Source of the DNA: Paenibacillus donghaensis
GTDB lineage: Bacteria; Bacillota; Bacilli; Paenibacillales; Paenibacillaceae
DNA: 64,000 bases
Direction of reading: 5' to 3'
Assembly (NCBI RefSeq): GCF_002192415.1
Contig: NZ_CP021780.1
Coordinates: forward strand, 8,432,001 to 8,496,000
The notes under the pieces were generated by a model, which searched no databases, was not told the DNA's origin, and was given only the letters and a program-made list of their open reading frames with translations. Below, in pieces: positions 15,695-23,717 of this stretch. How positions within the stretch are numbered: position 1 is the first letter of the stretch; each line of letters begins with the position of its first letter. Made by a program: the position numbers and the translations under genes.

Positions 15695-18397
15695 ATGAGG
15701 AAAAGGACCAGACCAAAGACCAGAATCAAACCTATAAAGCTATTGCTCAAATTCGCAGCTCTGACCGTTCTGCTTCTATTGTCCATCTCAGTGTTCGGAC
15801 GCGGCGGGACGCCCCATGACGAGGTGGTGGAGGATGCCGGACTGGCTGACCTCCCGGTGGCTGACGATGCCGGGCCGGAGCTTCCGGAGGGCGAGTTCCT
15901 GTGGAAGCTGGGCACACACGATGAATCCGCGCGAGAATTCACAGCCGCCAAATCCTCTGCTTCCCCGAAATCTGCCATCACGATTACATCGGCAACGCCT
16001 AAATCTTCCGTTCTTCAGCAGCTGCCCTCCGGGCTGAACGGGTCTACCCAGCCTGAACTGCGGATCTCGTACCAGCTCGATAAGATCCCGGCAAACGGGG
16101 TCTTATTTCGCGTAAGCATTACCGATGCCTACAAATCGGTTCCGCAGATGAGCGTGTTCTCCAACCGGCAGCTGTCAGGGATTATCCAGATCGCCGGAGT
16201 ATCGGGGACAGACAATAAATTCAGCTTCCGCAAAACCTATGAGCTGTATATCCCCAAGGAGCAGCTGCAGAAGGGCACCAATGAGCTGAAGCTGCAGACA
16301 GCCCGCGGGATCTACTCCTCGGAGAAGGAGGACCCCTATACGTGGTGGACCTGGGATAACCTCAGCCTGGAATCCTTGAAGACTCCGATCAAGGAGCCGA
16401 TTCACGGCAGTTATATCCAGACGGGGACTATGGTTAACAATAAGCAGTTTTATTTCGATGAAGGTGCAGTGAACCATCTGCCCTATATTATGAAATGGCT
16501 GGGTGTAGCTTACAGCGGCAACATCATGCGTACCAGCTGTGCCAGTGATGTCGGCCGCTCCTGCTCCAATATGGAAGATTACTACAAGGTATTGCAGGAT
16601 TACAACATGGAGGCGGTTGCCCTCTACCTGCATACCGGTGACATCAAGCTGAATGCCGACGGCTCTTTGCCGGAGGATGCTGAGAAGAAGCTTACGGAAT
16701 ATTTCCAGAAGTATAGCCGCTATTTCCAGTATTATGAGGTGGATAATGAGCCCGGGCTGTTCAACCGTTCCAAGGCGGTCAATCTGGCCATTGCGGAATG
16801 GCTGAACGGGAAGGGCAAGGAACTTGCCCCGCATCTGAAGACAGTGGCGCCGGGCTGGGCTTATTGGCCAGGCTTCAGCGAGGATTCCTGCGGGAATCAG
16901 AAGAAAGGCGGGGCACAGCAGTGCGGAGACCCGGACGGGTGGGAGCGTGATCCAAAACAGCGTATGGAGCTGGAAGAGGTTACGGATCTGACCAACGGCC
17001 ACTCCTACGGCGAGTCCTACATCTTCAGCGGCGGCGGAAGTTTCACCGAGAATCTGAAGACCTTTGGCGGAGCTGCCGACGGACTCAGCAAAAAAATGCT
17101 TACTACTGAATTCGGCACCTCCGACAGCCATGTCGATGCCTATCAATATGGTGCTTCCGAGCCGACAGCTGCTGTCTTCGACCGAATTATGCGCGGGCAT
17201 ATCGGCTATGCAGACATGTTCGTGCAGCATGCCGCATTCTTCAAGGAGTTCAGCCTGTTCAAATATGGCTTTAGCCTGGAGGGGCATGATCCAGCCAAGA
17301 CGGAAATCTATTATACGAAACCAAACGAGGAATCGCGTGTCAGTATTATGAGAAGATTAAGTGTGGCTTATGCCACGCATGGCACGCCGTTAAGCTACCA
17401 GATCACGAACAAGGAGGCTCTGTTGGACAAGCTGGTATATGTTCGTGCGGTGGATACTTCTACCCTTAAACCGCTTGCGGGCAGCGGCGCGACCTCCAAC
17501 AAGGTGCTGGTGAACCTCGTCAATTTCGAGGACACGCCCCAGACCGTAACGGTAGACGTGGCAATGCCGAAAGAAACGGTGTATGAAGGTGAACGTTTCG
17601 GCAGCGGGGATACCTATGAACAAGCACGGAGATATGTAACAGGACTGAAGGCTTCGCCTACACTGCGTTTCCAGGAAACGCTGAAACCGGGCGAGGCTGT
17701 ACAGTATATTCTGCAGCCGTCATCTGAGATGACGGCTGCAGCTCCGAAAGGGCTGAAAGCGACGGCGGCCAAAGGGCTGACCGTCAAGCTGAATTGGCTG
17801 GAGGCGCCGGGAGCAAGCTATGAGCTGCTGCGCGCCGATGGCCCTGGAGAAGTGCTGAAGGTGATTGCAGCAGGAATTAAGGATACGCAGTTTATCGACC
17901 GGAATCTCCAGGAGGGCAACCTCTACACCTATGCCGTCAAAGCAACTAACTCACGGGTCATGTCGCAGACGCTGCAGATTACGGCCACCGGTCTTGTTCC
18001 GCTGGATCGCGGAGCGTGGAAGGTGACCTCTAATGTGAATACTCAGGGCTCGAAGCCTGCCAGCGCCATTGATGGCGACCTGCATACGCGCTGGGATAGC
18101 GGCAAACATCAGGCATCAGGCGAGTATTTCCAGATAGACATGGGTGAGGCTCATACCATCGAAGCCCTGGATCTGGACATTTCCCTCTCAACCTACGACT
18201 ATCCGCGGGGATATGAGATTTATGTCTCTGACGATGCAGCTAGCTGGAGCAGAATTGCTTCTGGCAAAGGCAAGCTGGGTGTCTCAAGAATAGAATTTTC
18301 CCAGGTGAAGACGCGGTATGTCCGAATCGTGCAGACTGGCTCAGGAGGCAACTACTGGTCGATTCAGGAACTGGAGGTGCTCTCACGGGAATCATAG
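15695..18397 (+). CDS. Secreted glycosidase-like protein with F5/8 type C domain
   Basis: A 900-residue exported protein with an N-terminal membrane segment (~residues 12-35). A beta-rich region (~60-225) is followed by a probable (beta/alpha)8 glycosidase core (~230-590). There YEVDNEPG carries a clan-A-type acid/base candidate Glu352, and LTTEFGTSD offers nucleophile candidate Glu472. A short beta domain, a fibronectin-III-like stretch (~685-765) and a C-terminal discoidin/F5/8C domain (~770-900, DGDLHTRWDSG) follow. The family is not certain; GH5 or GH39-like are options. The ATG at 15695 has GAGGA seven bases upstream, better than the ATG at 15689. The gene closes the riboswitch cassette. 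Confidence 0.75.
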   Translation: MRKRTRPKTRIKPIKLLLKFAALTVLLLLSISVFGRGGTPHDEVVEDAGLADLPVADDAGPELPEGEFLWKLGTHDESAREFTAAKSSASPKSAITITSATPKSSVLQQLPSGLNGSTQPELRISYQLDKIPANGVLFRVSITDAYKSVPQMSVFSNRQLSGIIQIAGVSGTDNKFSFRKTYELYIPKEQLQKGTNELKLQTARGIYSSEKEDPYTWWTWDNLSLESLKTPIKEPIHGSYIQTGTMVNNKQFYFDEGAVNHLPYIMKWLGVAYSGNIMRTSCASDVGRSCSNMEDYYKVLQDYNMEAVALYLHTGDIKLNADGSLPEDAEKKLTEYFQKYSRYFQYYEVDNEPGLFNRSKAVNLAIAEWLNGKGKELAPHLKTVAPGWAYWPGFSEDSCGNQKKGGAQQCGDPDGWERDPKQRMELEEVTDLTNGHSYGESYIFSGGGSFTENLKTFGGAADGLSKKMLTTEFGTSDSHVDAYQYGASEPTAAVFDRIMRGHIGYADMFVQHAAFFKEFSLFKYGFSLEGHDPAKTEIYYTKPNEESRVSIMRRLSVAYATHGTPLSYQITNKEALLDKLVYVRAVDTSTLKPLAGSGATSNKVLVNLVNFEDTPQTVTVDVAMPKETVYEGERFGSGDTYEQARRYVTGLKASPTLRFQETLKPGEAVQYILQPSSEMTAAAPKGLKATAAKGLTVKLNWLEAPGASYELLRADGPGEVLKVIAAGIKDTQFIDRNLQEGNLYTYAVKATNSRVMSQTLQITATGLVPLDRGAWKVTSNVNTQGSKPASAIDGDLHTRWDSGKHQASGEYFQIDMGEAHTIEALDLDISLSTYDYPRGYEIYVSDDAASWSRIASGKGKLGVSRIEFSQVKTRYVRIVQTGSGGNYWSIQELEVLSRES

Positions 18398-18411
18398 CAT
18401 AACCTGGAAGA

Positions 18412-18444
18412 AACCTCCGCAGAATACTCTGCTGGGGTTTTTTT
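18412..18444 (+). terminator. Intrinsic terminator of the exopolysaccharide hydrolase cassette
   Basis: A 12-bp stem with one mismatch (AACCTCCGCAGA / TCTGCTGGGGTT) and a four-base loop is followed by a T-run, 15 bases after the stop of the glycosidase gene. Confidence 0.88.
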
Positions 18445-18500
18445 GAAAATATAATAATTTATAGATTTAACGACATAAATTAATCTTCTATTTCGGCTCA
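18445..18500 (+). repeat. Degenerate copy of the AAATATAA repeat, directly after a terminator
   Basis: The sequence following the terminator T-run (GAAAATATAATAATTTATAG, then ACATAAATTAATCTTCTATTTC) resembles the 5' half of the 101-bp unit found in tandem at 20529. The palindromic right half is absent. Position after a terminator is shared with copies at 20529, 39755 and 50674. Confidence 0.5.
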
Positions 18501-18645
18501 ATCTAAAAATCAGCGGTTGACTATACGAGTGAACAGAGCGGAGGGCCTTACGGGATTCTGGAAAAACGGTAGTGTTCGCTTCCTTAGAAAGCTAAAACCT
18601 CTATCAGAAGGCAAGGGGCCTTACGTAGTAACCTATACCTCATCA

Positions 18646-18683
18646 AATAAGCCTCTCTTCCGCTATAGGAAGAGAGGCTTATT
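18646..18683. other. Orphan perfect hairpin in intergenic DNA
   Basis: A 16-bp perfect inverted repeat (AATAAGCCTCTCTTCC and its complement) with a six-base loop. It looks like a terminator stem, but no convincing gene lies immediately on either side and neither flank has a strong T-run. It could be the terminator of an unrecognised small RNA. Confidence 0.55.
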
Positions 18684-18719
18684 CTCACATTTCGTTACTG
18701 CTTAGGATTCAGCCAGGAT

Positions 18720-19320
18720 TTAGAGTGTTGCCCTGGAACCTCCGGAGTAATTAGATGCGAAACTGCAACTAATTTCCGCCGAAACACCCATTATCGGGAT
18801 AATAAGTGCATATCTGCAACTAAATTCGAGTAAAGCAAGCTTATTACGCTCAAAATCCTAAATTAGGTGCGTTTTCGCACTTATTTCCTCCAACACAGAA
18901 AAAAACGGCTAAATAGATGCAGTTTCGGTTACTACTTAGAACCCTGCGAGGATATAGAAGGTTTACTTGCGAAGGTTAGGGGATCGCACTACCGAAATCC
19001 CAACCCTCCCCACCCGAACTTCAGGTAACCTACGTGCTAACGGACCGTATAGCTCTTATTTCCTCATTCCTGCGATGGTTTGGAGTCTAGCGGACCGCAT
19101 AGCCTCTATATCGGAAAAACAGGCCTTACCTAGTGGGGTTCGGCTTGAATAGGGGCTCCTGAGTCCGTTAATAGTCTGAAAGGTAATCGCTGGTTACCGG
19201 CGACAGCCTTCCTTTGTTATGCTTAGCCTCCTTGTCGCGTGGTGTGGTATGACAGGCTCGAACGAGTAATACATGGAAAACAAGGGGGCTCTAAGTAATA
19301 ACCAGTTTCGCAACTAATTC
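18720..19320. repeat. Intergenic repeat island A (shared modules with island at 43.4 kb)
   Basis: No gene is supported here. The stretch is built of modules also present at 43373-43960: TGCCCTGGAAC followed by GCGAAACTGCAACTAATTTC, AAATAGATGCAG-TTTCGGTTACTACTTAG (18911-18939), CGGACCG(T/C)ATAGC modules near 19040 and 19090, and GGCTCCTGAGTCCGTTAA near 19153. Several modules are small palindromes, such as TTAGATGC ... GCAACTAA at 18751-18775. A further motif copy lies at 19289-19320. Function is unknown. Confidence 0.7.
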
Positions 19321-19341
19321 TTTGGACTGGACATATGAGAC

Positions 19342-19447
19342 TATATAAGATGAACTTAAGAATGAAACGGTGGAGTTGTCAGAATGCCTGGTGCATAGGG
19401 CTACCCGAACAACTCGAATATAACATTCTTAAGTTCACGTTCTATAT
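19342..19447. repeat. 106-bp hairpin element, copy 1
   Basis: The ends are inverted repeats (TATAAGATGAACTTAAGAAT against the complement of ATTCTTAAGTTCACGTTCTATA), and the interior (GGAGTTGTC ... CAACTC) is also self-complementary. A second copy of the same length and plan is at 21020-21125. No coding capacity. It resembles a miniature inverted-repeat element or a REP-type sequence. Confidence 0.75.
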
Positions 19448-19566
19448 CATGGAACTGAATCTGCAGGTTACAATCAGGAAATCGGGCTTTAACAGCGATC
19501 GGAAGAACCCTCCGAACCCGTAGCGGGCATCATTCACAAGGGGCCAACCGCTGATTTTGATTTTGA

Positions 19567-19624
19567 GCCTCTATTTCTCGCAGAAACGGATACCGTCTCT
19601 TGCAGAGGACGGCGAAGCCGTTGC
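19567..19624. repeat. Partial copy of the 101-bp palindromic unit
   Basis: Contains only the palindromic right half: CTATTTCTCGCAGAAACGG, a GC-rich inner arm, then GGCGAAGCCGTT. It matches the corresponding part of the tandem units at 20529-20831. The rest of 19450-19870 contains nothing I can identify. Confidence 0.7.
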
Positions 19625-19873
19625 GTATTGAATATCCGGGCTTGTTCATACTATTCCTTGTCTGAGCAGACAGGAAAGGCGTGAGATATCGCAATGATCC
19701 ATCTTGCAGACCAGCTTGTTTTCCTTCAGAGGAAGCTTGTGTAGCTTTTCCTTCCACAGCTGGGTTATTTATGGCAATTTCGCAAGCAAGTGGCCTTTTG
19801 TGACAGAGCTAACAGGTATGGGGAGTGGCTGTAGCTTATGCTAGAATCTGCAGCAACATGAGTAACTGAGTGG

Positions 19874-19929
19874 TTGCAAAAGAAGATTATTTATGTTAAA
19901 TTGTATATAGATTTAGATTGAGTCTAAAT
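19874..19929 (+). promoter_or_regulatory. dps promoter with PerR-like operator
   Basis: A sigma-A-type promoter is suggested by TTGCAA (19874-19879), a 17-base spacer and TAAATT (19897-19902). Just downstream, ATTTAGATTGAGTCTAAAT (19911-19929) is an almost perfect 9-1-9 inverted repeat. Its 15-base core TTAGATTGAGTCTAA fits the 7-1-7 plan of PerR boxes (TTAnAATnATTnTAA). PerR repression of dps/mrgA genes is established in Bacillus, so peroxide-inducible control is likely. Confidence 0.6.
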
Positions 19930-19965
19930 ACAATAACATATAGACACTAACCAAGGAGGTTTTTA

Positions 19966-20424
19966 ATGATGAGTATCCAAACGAAGAGCCACACTGAATT
20001 GCATGTTGCCTTGAACCGCCAGACAGCCAACTGGTCCTTGCTGTACGTGAAGCTGCACCACTATCACTGGTACGTCAAGGGATCGCATTTCTTCACCCTG
20101 CATGAGAAATTCGAAGAATTCTATAATGAAGCCGCCGGTTATGTGGATGAATTGGCAGAACGCCTGCTGGCTATTGGCGGACAACCTGCATCTACGCTGA
20201 AGCAATACCTGGAGCTGTCAGCGCTGCAGGAAGCGAAATCCGGCCAGGATGCCAAAGAAATGGTGGCCGAGCTGGTCAGCGATTATTCCGCTGTCGCCAC
20301 AGAGCTGCAGTCAGCCATCGCTGTTGCTGAAGAGCTTGGCGATCAGCCAACCGCCGACCTGCTGATCGGAATCCGCAGCAATGTGGAGAAACACGCCTGG
20401 ATGCTGAACGCTTACCTGGCTTAA
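19966..20424 (+). CDS. dps: Dps-family ferritin-like DNA-protection protein
   Basis: A 152-residue Dps protein. Family members form dodecamers that oxidise and store iron and bind or shield DNA under peroxide or starvation stress. The ferroxidase signature is clear: LYVKLHHYHWYVKGSHFFTLHEKFEEFYNEA (written here only by position, residues ~26-56) followed by DELAERLLAIGG. Histidines and acidic residues are in the family spacing. AAGGAGG lies upstream; either of two adjacent ATGs (19966 or 19969) could be used. It stands alone between repeat islands with its own PerR-like promoter and terminator. Confidence 0.93.
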   Translation: MMSIQTKSHTELHVALNRQTANWSLLYVKLHHYHWYVKGSHFFTLHEKFEEFYNEAAGYVDELAERLLAIGGQPASTLKQYLELSALQEAKSGQDAKEMVAELVSDYSAVATELQSAIAVAEELGDQPTADLLIGIRSNVEKHAWMLNAYLA

Positions 20425-20477
20425 TAGCGCCTGACCGGCGGGCATGCTCAGCCCAGCCCGCAGTTCAGCTCATAAAC

Positions 20478-20528
20478 AAATCGCTCTGCTTGAAATGGAT
20501 GCCTCCATTACAGCAGAGCGATTTTTTT
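20478..20528 (+). terminator. Terminator of dps
   Basis: A long stem (AATCGCTCTGCT paired with AGCAGAGCGATT, plus an inner ATGG/CCAT arm) is followed by seven T residues. Confidence 0.92.
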
Positions 20529-20831
20529 GAAATATAAGAATGTATATGTTTCACGCTATCCATTATCCTTCTATTTCTCGCAGAAACGGATACCGCCTCT
20601 TACAGAGGGCGGCGAAGCCGTTTCTACTTGAAATATAAGAATGTATAGGTTTCACGCAATCCATTATCCTTCTATTTCTCGCAGAAACGGATACCGCCTC
20701 TTTCGGAGGGCGGCGAAGCCGTTTCTACTTGAAATATAAGAATGTATATGTTTCACGCAATCCATTATCCTTCTATTTCTCGCAGAAACGGATACCGCCT
20801 CTTACAGAGGGCGGCGAAGCCGTTTCTACTT
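20529..20831. repeat. Three tandem 101-bp palindromic units
   Basis: Units at 20529-20629, 20630-20730 and 20731-20831 are near identical. Each starts GAAATATAAGAATGTATA and ends with a palindrome: AGAAACGG ... CCGTTTCT enclosing CCGCC ... GGCGG. Differences are few (for example TTACAGAG against TTTCGGAG in the loop). The array begins immediately after the dps terminator. Spacers do not differ, so this is not a CRISPR array. Confidence 0.92.
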
Positions 20832-21019
20832 GGCTAACATAAAGACTGCTGCCGCTACTCAACCCATTACTGAGAGGAACACCAGTCAAACCAGTGTGTG
20901 CCATAAAATAAGGGATAAATCCTCTAAATTTAGCTCGTTCAGCCATATGAGGCGCAAAATAGTGTATAAATCCGTTACTCCTTAGGTCCAGGCAGAAAAT
21001 TCTACCGCTAGTTCACGGC

Positions 21020-21125
21020 TATATAAGATGAACTTAAGAATAGAGTAGTGGAGTTGTCAGAAAGCCTGATTCATAGGGTTTCTTGGCAACTCCGTATGTA
21101 ACATTCTTAAGTTCACGTTCTATAA
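21020..21125. repeat. 106-bp hairpin element, copy 2
   Basis: Same ends and interior plan as 19342-19447. Here the internal arm GGAGTTGTCAGAAAGCCT pairs with AGGGTTTCTTGGCAACTCC over almost its whole length. Flanking DNA is non-coding and carries a further ~30-bp motif (CCTAAGTAGTAACC) at 21268-21296. I see no gene in 20832-21335. Confidence 0.75.
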
Positions 21126-21335
21126 GGCCCTAATTTGCTCCAAACACCCTTCGATTCGGCGGTTTTGAGCTCAATACAGGCTATACAGTCCGTTACTTGA
21201 AATGGCAGATGGGGGAGGACGGGGTTTCGACTTTGAACGCTCAAACCTATAGAGGGAAGGCGGGAGGCCTAAGTAGTAACCTAAATCCGTTATTTTCACC
21301 ACGCCCATCCAGTTCTGCCCCCGCAAGGCCGGCGG

Positions 21336-22040
21336 TCATTTAATGAACACGCCGCCAAAAGGCAGGGCTTCGCGCAGGAAACGTTTGATGATTCCGTCTT
21401 CGCTGTTGTCACGCTCGAAGCGGCGGCTCTGCCTGCCCGCCTGAAACAGCACAGACCCATGTCCGGTCATTTTCCAATGATAGCTCATATGCTGACTGGC
21501 CAGATGGTTGCCGTATACGGTAAGCTCCAGCTTGGCATTCTCGGGATAGGCGACGATGCTGCCCGCGTCCACATACAGCGGCTCGAACGGGTCGAGCTCC
21601 GCTTCACAGACTGTGCCTTCGGTCAATATACCGATGCTGCCTTTGCCGGAGAACTTGACCTTTACAACGTCACGCGTGATGAACATATTCTTGATGCTCA
21701 GCATCCGAGTCTGCATGGTAATCCCTTCACTGTAATAGAACAGATGTCTGAAATCATAGAGCAGATCGCTTTTGCCATCCAGCTGCATGGTTTTGACCCG
21801 GTAGCCGGGAGGCAGCGCAGCCACGAATCTGCAGGGACCGGAGAGGTCCGAGCGGATCAGCTTGCGTTTGCGGTAGATGCCTTTAACATCCATAATTCTA
21901 TCTGCGCGGCCGGAAGAAGGGCCCTGGTAGGCGATAATCTGCTGCGGGTGAAGAACATGAACCTCTTCGTGTTCGGCAATGGTAAAAGCGACTGCCTGTC
22001 CGCCTCCGCCGTCGCCTTCATCCTGGATATCGACGTTCAT
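21336..22040 (-). CDS. AIM24 family protein
   Basis: A 234-residue soluble protein with the AIM24/DUF124 layout: repeated beta-rich segments with GKSDLLYDFRHLFYYSEG, GKGSIGILTEG and PLYVDAGSIVAYPENAKLEL. The family has a TRAP-like beta fold. Its bacterial role is not established, so no function is assigned. The ATG follows AAGGAATG on the minus strand. It begins 24 bases after the upstream coiled-coil membrane protein gene, so the two are probably one operon. Confidence 0.8.
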   Translation of the reverse strand: MNVDIQDEGDGGGGQAVAFTIAEHEEVHVLHPQQIIAYQGPSSGRADRIMDVKGIYRKRKLIRSDLSGPCRFVAALPPGYRVKTMQLDGKSDLLYDFRHLFYYSEGITMQTRMLSIKNMFITRDVVKVKFSGKGSIGILTEGTVCEAELDPFEPLYVDAGSIVAYPENAKLELTVYGNHLASQHMSYHWKMTGHGSVLFQAGRQSRRFERDNSEDGIIKRFLREALPFGGVFIK

Positions 22041-22064
22041 CGCTCACATTCCTTCCCTAGTTCA

Positions 22065-22556
22065 TTATAGCAGCCGGTCCCCTCTGCGAGAGCGGTGGCG
22101 CATCCCGAACCTTATCAGTCGAATCAGCACGAAATAGCCAAGTACAAGGCCGATTCCGGTAAAAATAGTAACCTTAATCCGGTTGAGATAACTCTCGCGT
22201 GCCGCCCGGTCATCCCTTAATTCATCTACCATTTGCGTCAGCTGGCGGTTCTGCTCCTGCAGTGCAGCATTCTGGGACCGGTAGGTCTCCATCTCCTGCT
22301 GCGTTTGTCCCAACTGGTTCATCGTGTTGCCAAGCTCGTCTTTGGTCTGCTGCAGTTCTTCCATCGTCTGCTGGTAGCTGTCCTGCAGCTTGTTGACTTC
22401 TCCGGGTAGTTCGGAGAAGGTTTCCAAACCATTATATAAATCATTTAAATAGTTGGCATTGGCCGCAGGGGCCGGAAGGCTCAGCGAAATTCCCAGCACA
22501 AGCAGAAGCGGGCAGAGCAGTCGTATAGATCTGCGGATAATCATAGAGTTATTCAT
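22065..22556 (-). CDS. Exported or anchored coiled-coil protein of unknown function
   Basis: A 163-residue protein. Residues ~8-34 form a signal peptide (LLCPLLLVLGISLSLPAPAANA, cleavage after ANA likely). Residues ~45-120 are Gln- and Glu-rich with heptad spacing, a coiled coil. Residues ~128-150 form a membrane segment (IFTGIGLVLGYFVLIRLIRF), followed by a basic tail. The layout suggests an extracellular coiled coil held by a C-terminal anchor. AGGTGGTGA lies before the ATG. It is co-directional with and just upstream of the AIM24 gene. I do not recognise a family. Confidence 0.7.
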   Translation of the reverse strand: MNNSMIIRRSIRLLCPLLLVLGISLSLPAPAANANYLNDLYNGLETFSELPGEVNKLQDSYQQTMEELQQTKDELGNTMNQLGQTQQEMETYRSQNAALQEQNRQLTQMVDELRDDRAARESYLNRIKVTIFTGIGLVLGYFVLIRLIRFGMRHRSRRGDRLL

Positions 22557-22589
22557 TCATAGTCACCACCTGCATAGGCTATTATTTCT

Positions 22590-22726
22590 TAAAATATAAG
22601 GATTTATATGTTTTACGCTATCCATCATCCTTCTATTTCTCGCAGAAACGGATACCTGAAAGCGATACGTAGGATCGCTGCTTCGGAAGCATACGCTTTG
22701 CAGAGGACAGCCTGCCGTTTCTACTT
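22590..22726. repeat. Expanded copy of the 101-bp palindromic unit
   Basis: Begins AAAATATAAGGATTTATATG and contains TTCTATTTCTCGCAGAAACGG as in the tandem array, then closes with CCGTTTCTACTTA. The inner arm is longer than in the array and has its own inverted repeat (AGCGATACG ... AGGATCGCT). It lies between the divergent coiled-coil and M50 peptidase genes. Confidence 0.75.
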
Positions 22727-22837
22727 ATTATTCTATCATAGCTGGACACCGTCCGACAGCTTGTGCATACGGCATGGATTAGAATTGAGAAGCCCCTCCA
22801 ATTATCGTATACTTTGACGGAAGGGAGGCTGCAAACT

Positions 22838-23530
22838 ATGAATAAATGGCTTACAACGCTGCTGATTCTGGCCGGGTCGGCACTGTTAACCCGCTGGATT
22901 CCGTTCTCTTCGTTATTCCGCAATCTGGATACCATGGTCCATGAATTTGGCCATGCGCTGGCTACGCTGCTGCTCTCAGGACGTGTGCTGCGAGTAGAGC
23001 TGTATATGAACCATAGCGGAGTTACCTATTCAGCCATTCAGGCCGGGGGCAAGGCCATTGTGCTATCGCTTGCGGGGTACCCGTTTGCCTCACTATTCGC
23101 CTTGCTCCTATTCTATCTGTACCGGAAAGGGCAACAGAACTGGGGACTCATATTGTCTTCGGCCATCGCCATTATGATGCTGCTGCTGTACGTTCGCGGG
23201 AGCTTTGGCATGATCTGGCTGGCAGGGTTCATCCTGCTCAATCTACTGATGCTCTTTCCGTGGAAGAAAGCCAGCCGTTATTATTACTTATTCCTGGCTT
23301 TTCTGACACTGGAGGAATCGGTTATGGGCACTCTTTATCTGGTCTATGCGGCTGTAACTTCGCCGTCAAGGGCCGGCGATGCCGCCAATCTGGCCCGGCT
23401 TACCCCGGTACCCGCCCTATTCTGGGCACTGCTGTTTCTGATGATTTCGCTGGTCTGTGCTAAGCTCGCGCTGCAGCAGTTTTTCACGCGCGAACGGGTA
23501 CGCTCAAATACAGTGAAGGCAACTAGGTGA
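22838..23530 (+). CDS. M50-type membrane metallopeptidase-like protein
   Basis: A 230-residue protein with five or six membrane segments. HEFGHALATLL at residues ~34-44 is the HExxH zinc motif inside the membrane, as in M50 (site-2 protease-like, M50B) proteins. A second conserved aspartate motif is not obvious, so proteolytic activity is not proven. The ATG at 22838 follows GGGAGG and is chosen over an in-frame ATG at 22763. It is a single-gene unit with a terminator at 23579. The substrate is unknown. Confidence 0.75.
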   Translation: MNKWLTTLLILAGSALLTRWIPFSSLFRNLDTMVHEFGHALATLLLSGRVLRVELYMNHSGVTYSAIQAGGKAIVLSLAGYPFASLFALLLFYLYRKGQQNWGLILSSAIAIMMLLLYVRGSFGMIWLAGFILLNLLMLFPWKKASRYYYLFLAFLTLEESVMGTLYLVYAAVTSPSRAGDAANLARLTPVPALFWALLFLMISLVCAKLALQQFFTRERVRSNTVKATR

Positions 23531-23578
23531 AATATCGGAAATATTTCGACATGATTAGACAAAGAAAGTTGTTTTTTG

Positions 23579-23618
23579 AAAGGGTCAATCTACTAATAAG
23601 GTAGGTGGCCCTTTTTTT
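23579..23618 (+). terminator. Terminator of the M50-like gene
   Basis: AAAGGG and CTAC pair with GTAG and GCCCTTT around a short loop; a run of seven T follows. Confidence 0.85.
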
Positions 23619-23717
23619 GTCGATATTCTGAAGCCGAACATATATTCCATGACAAGGAGTTGTCCGCCAATATTGGTACATTAATAGAAGACCCAAAAAT
23701 TAGAAAGAGGTGTAAAT

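Noticed and set aside
18517..18705. 62-residue plus-strand frame
   Set aside because: It spans the orphan hairpin and a motif copy and has no start signal or family resemblance.
19530..19757. 75-residue minus-strand frame in the repeat island
   Set aside because: Much of it is the translation of the palindromic repeat (19567-19624); no ribosome binding site.
20529..20831. CRISPR array
   Set aside because: The whole 101-bp unit is repeated, including what would be spacers, and no cas gene is present in the window.
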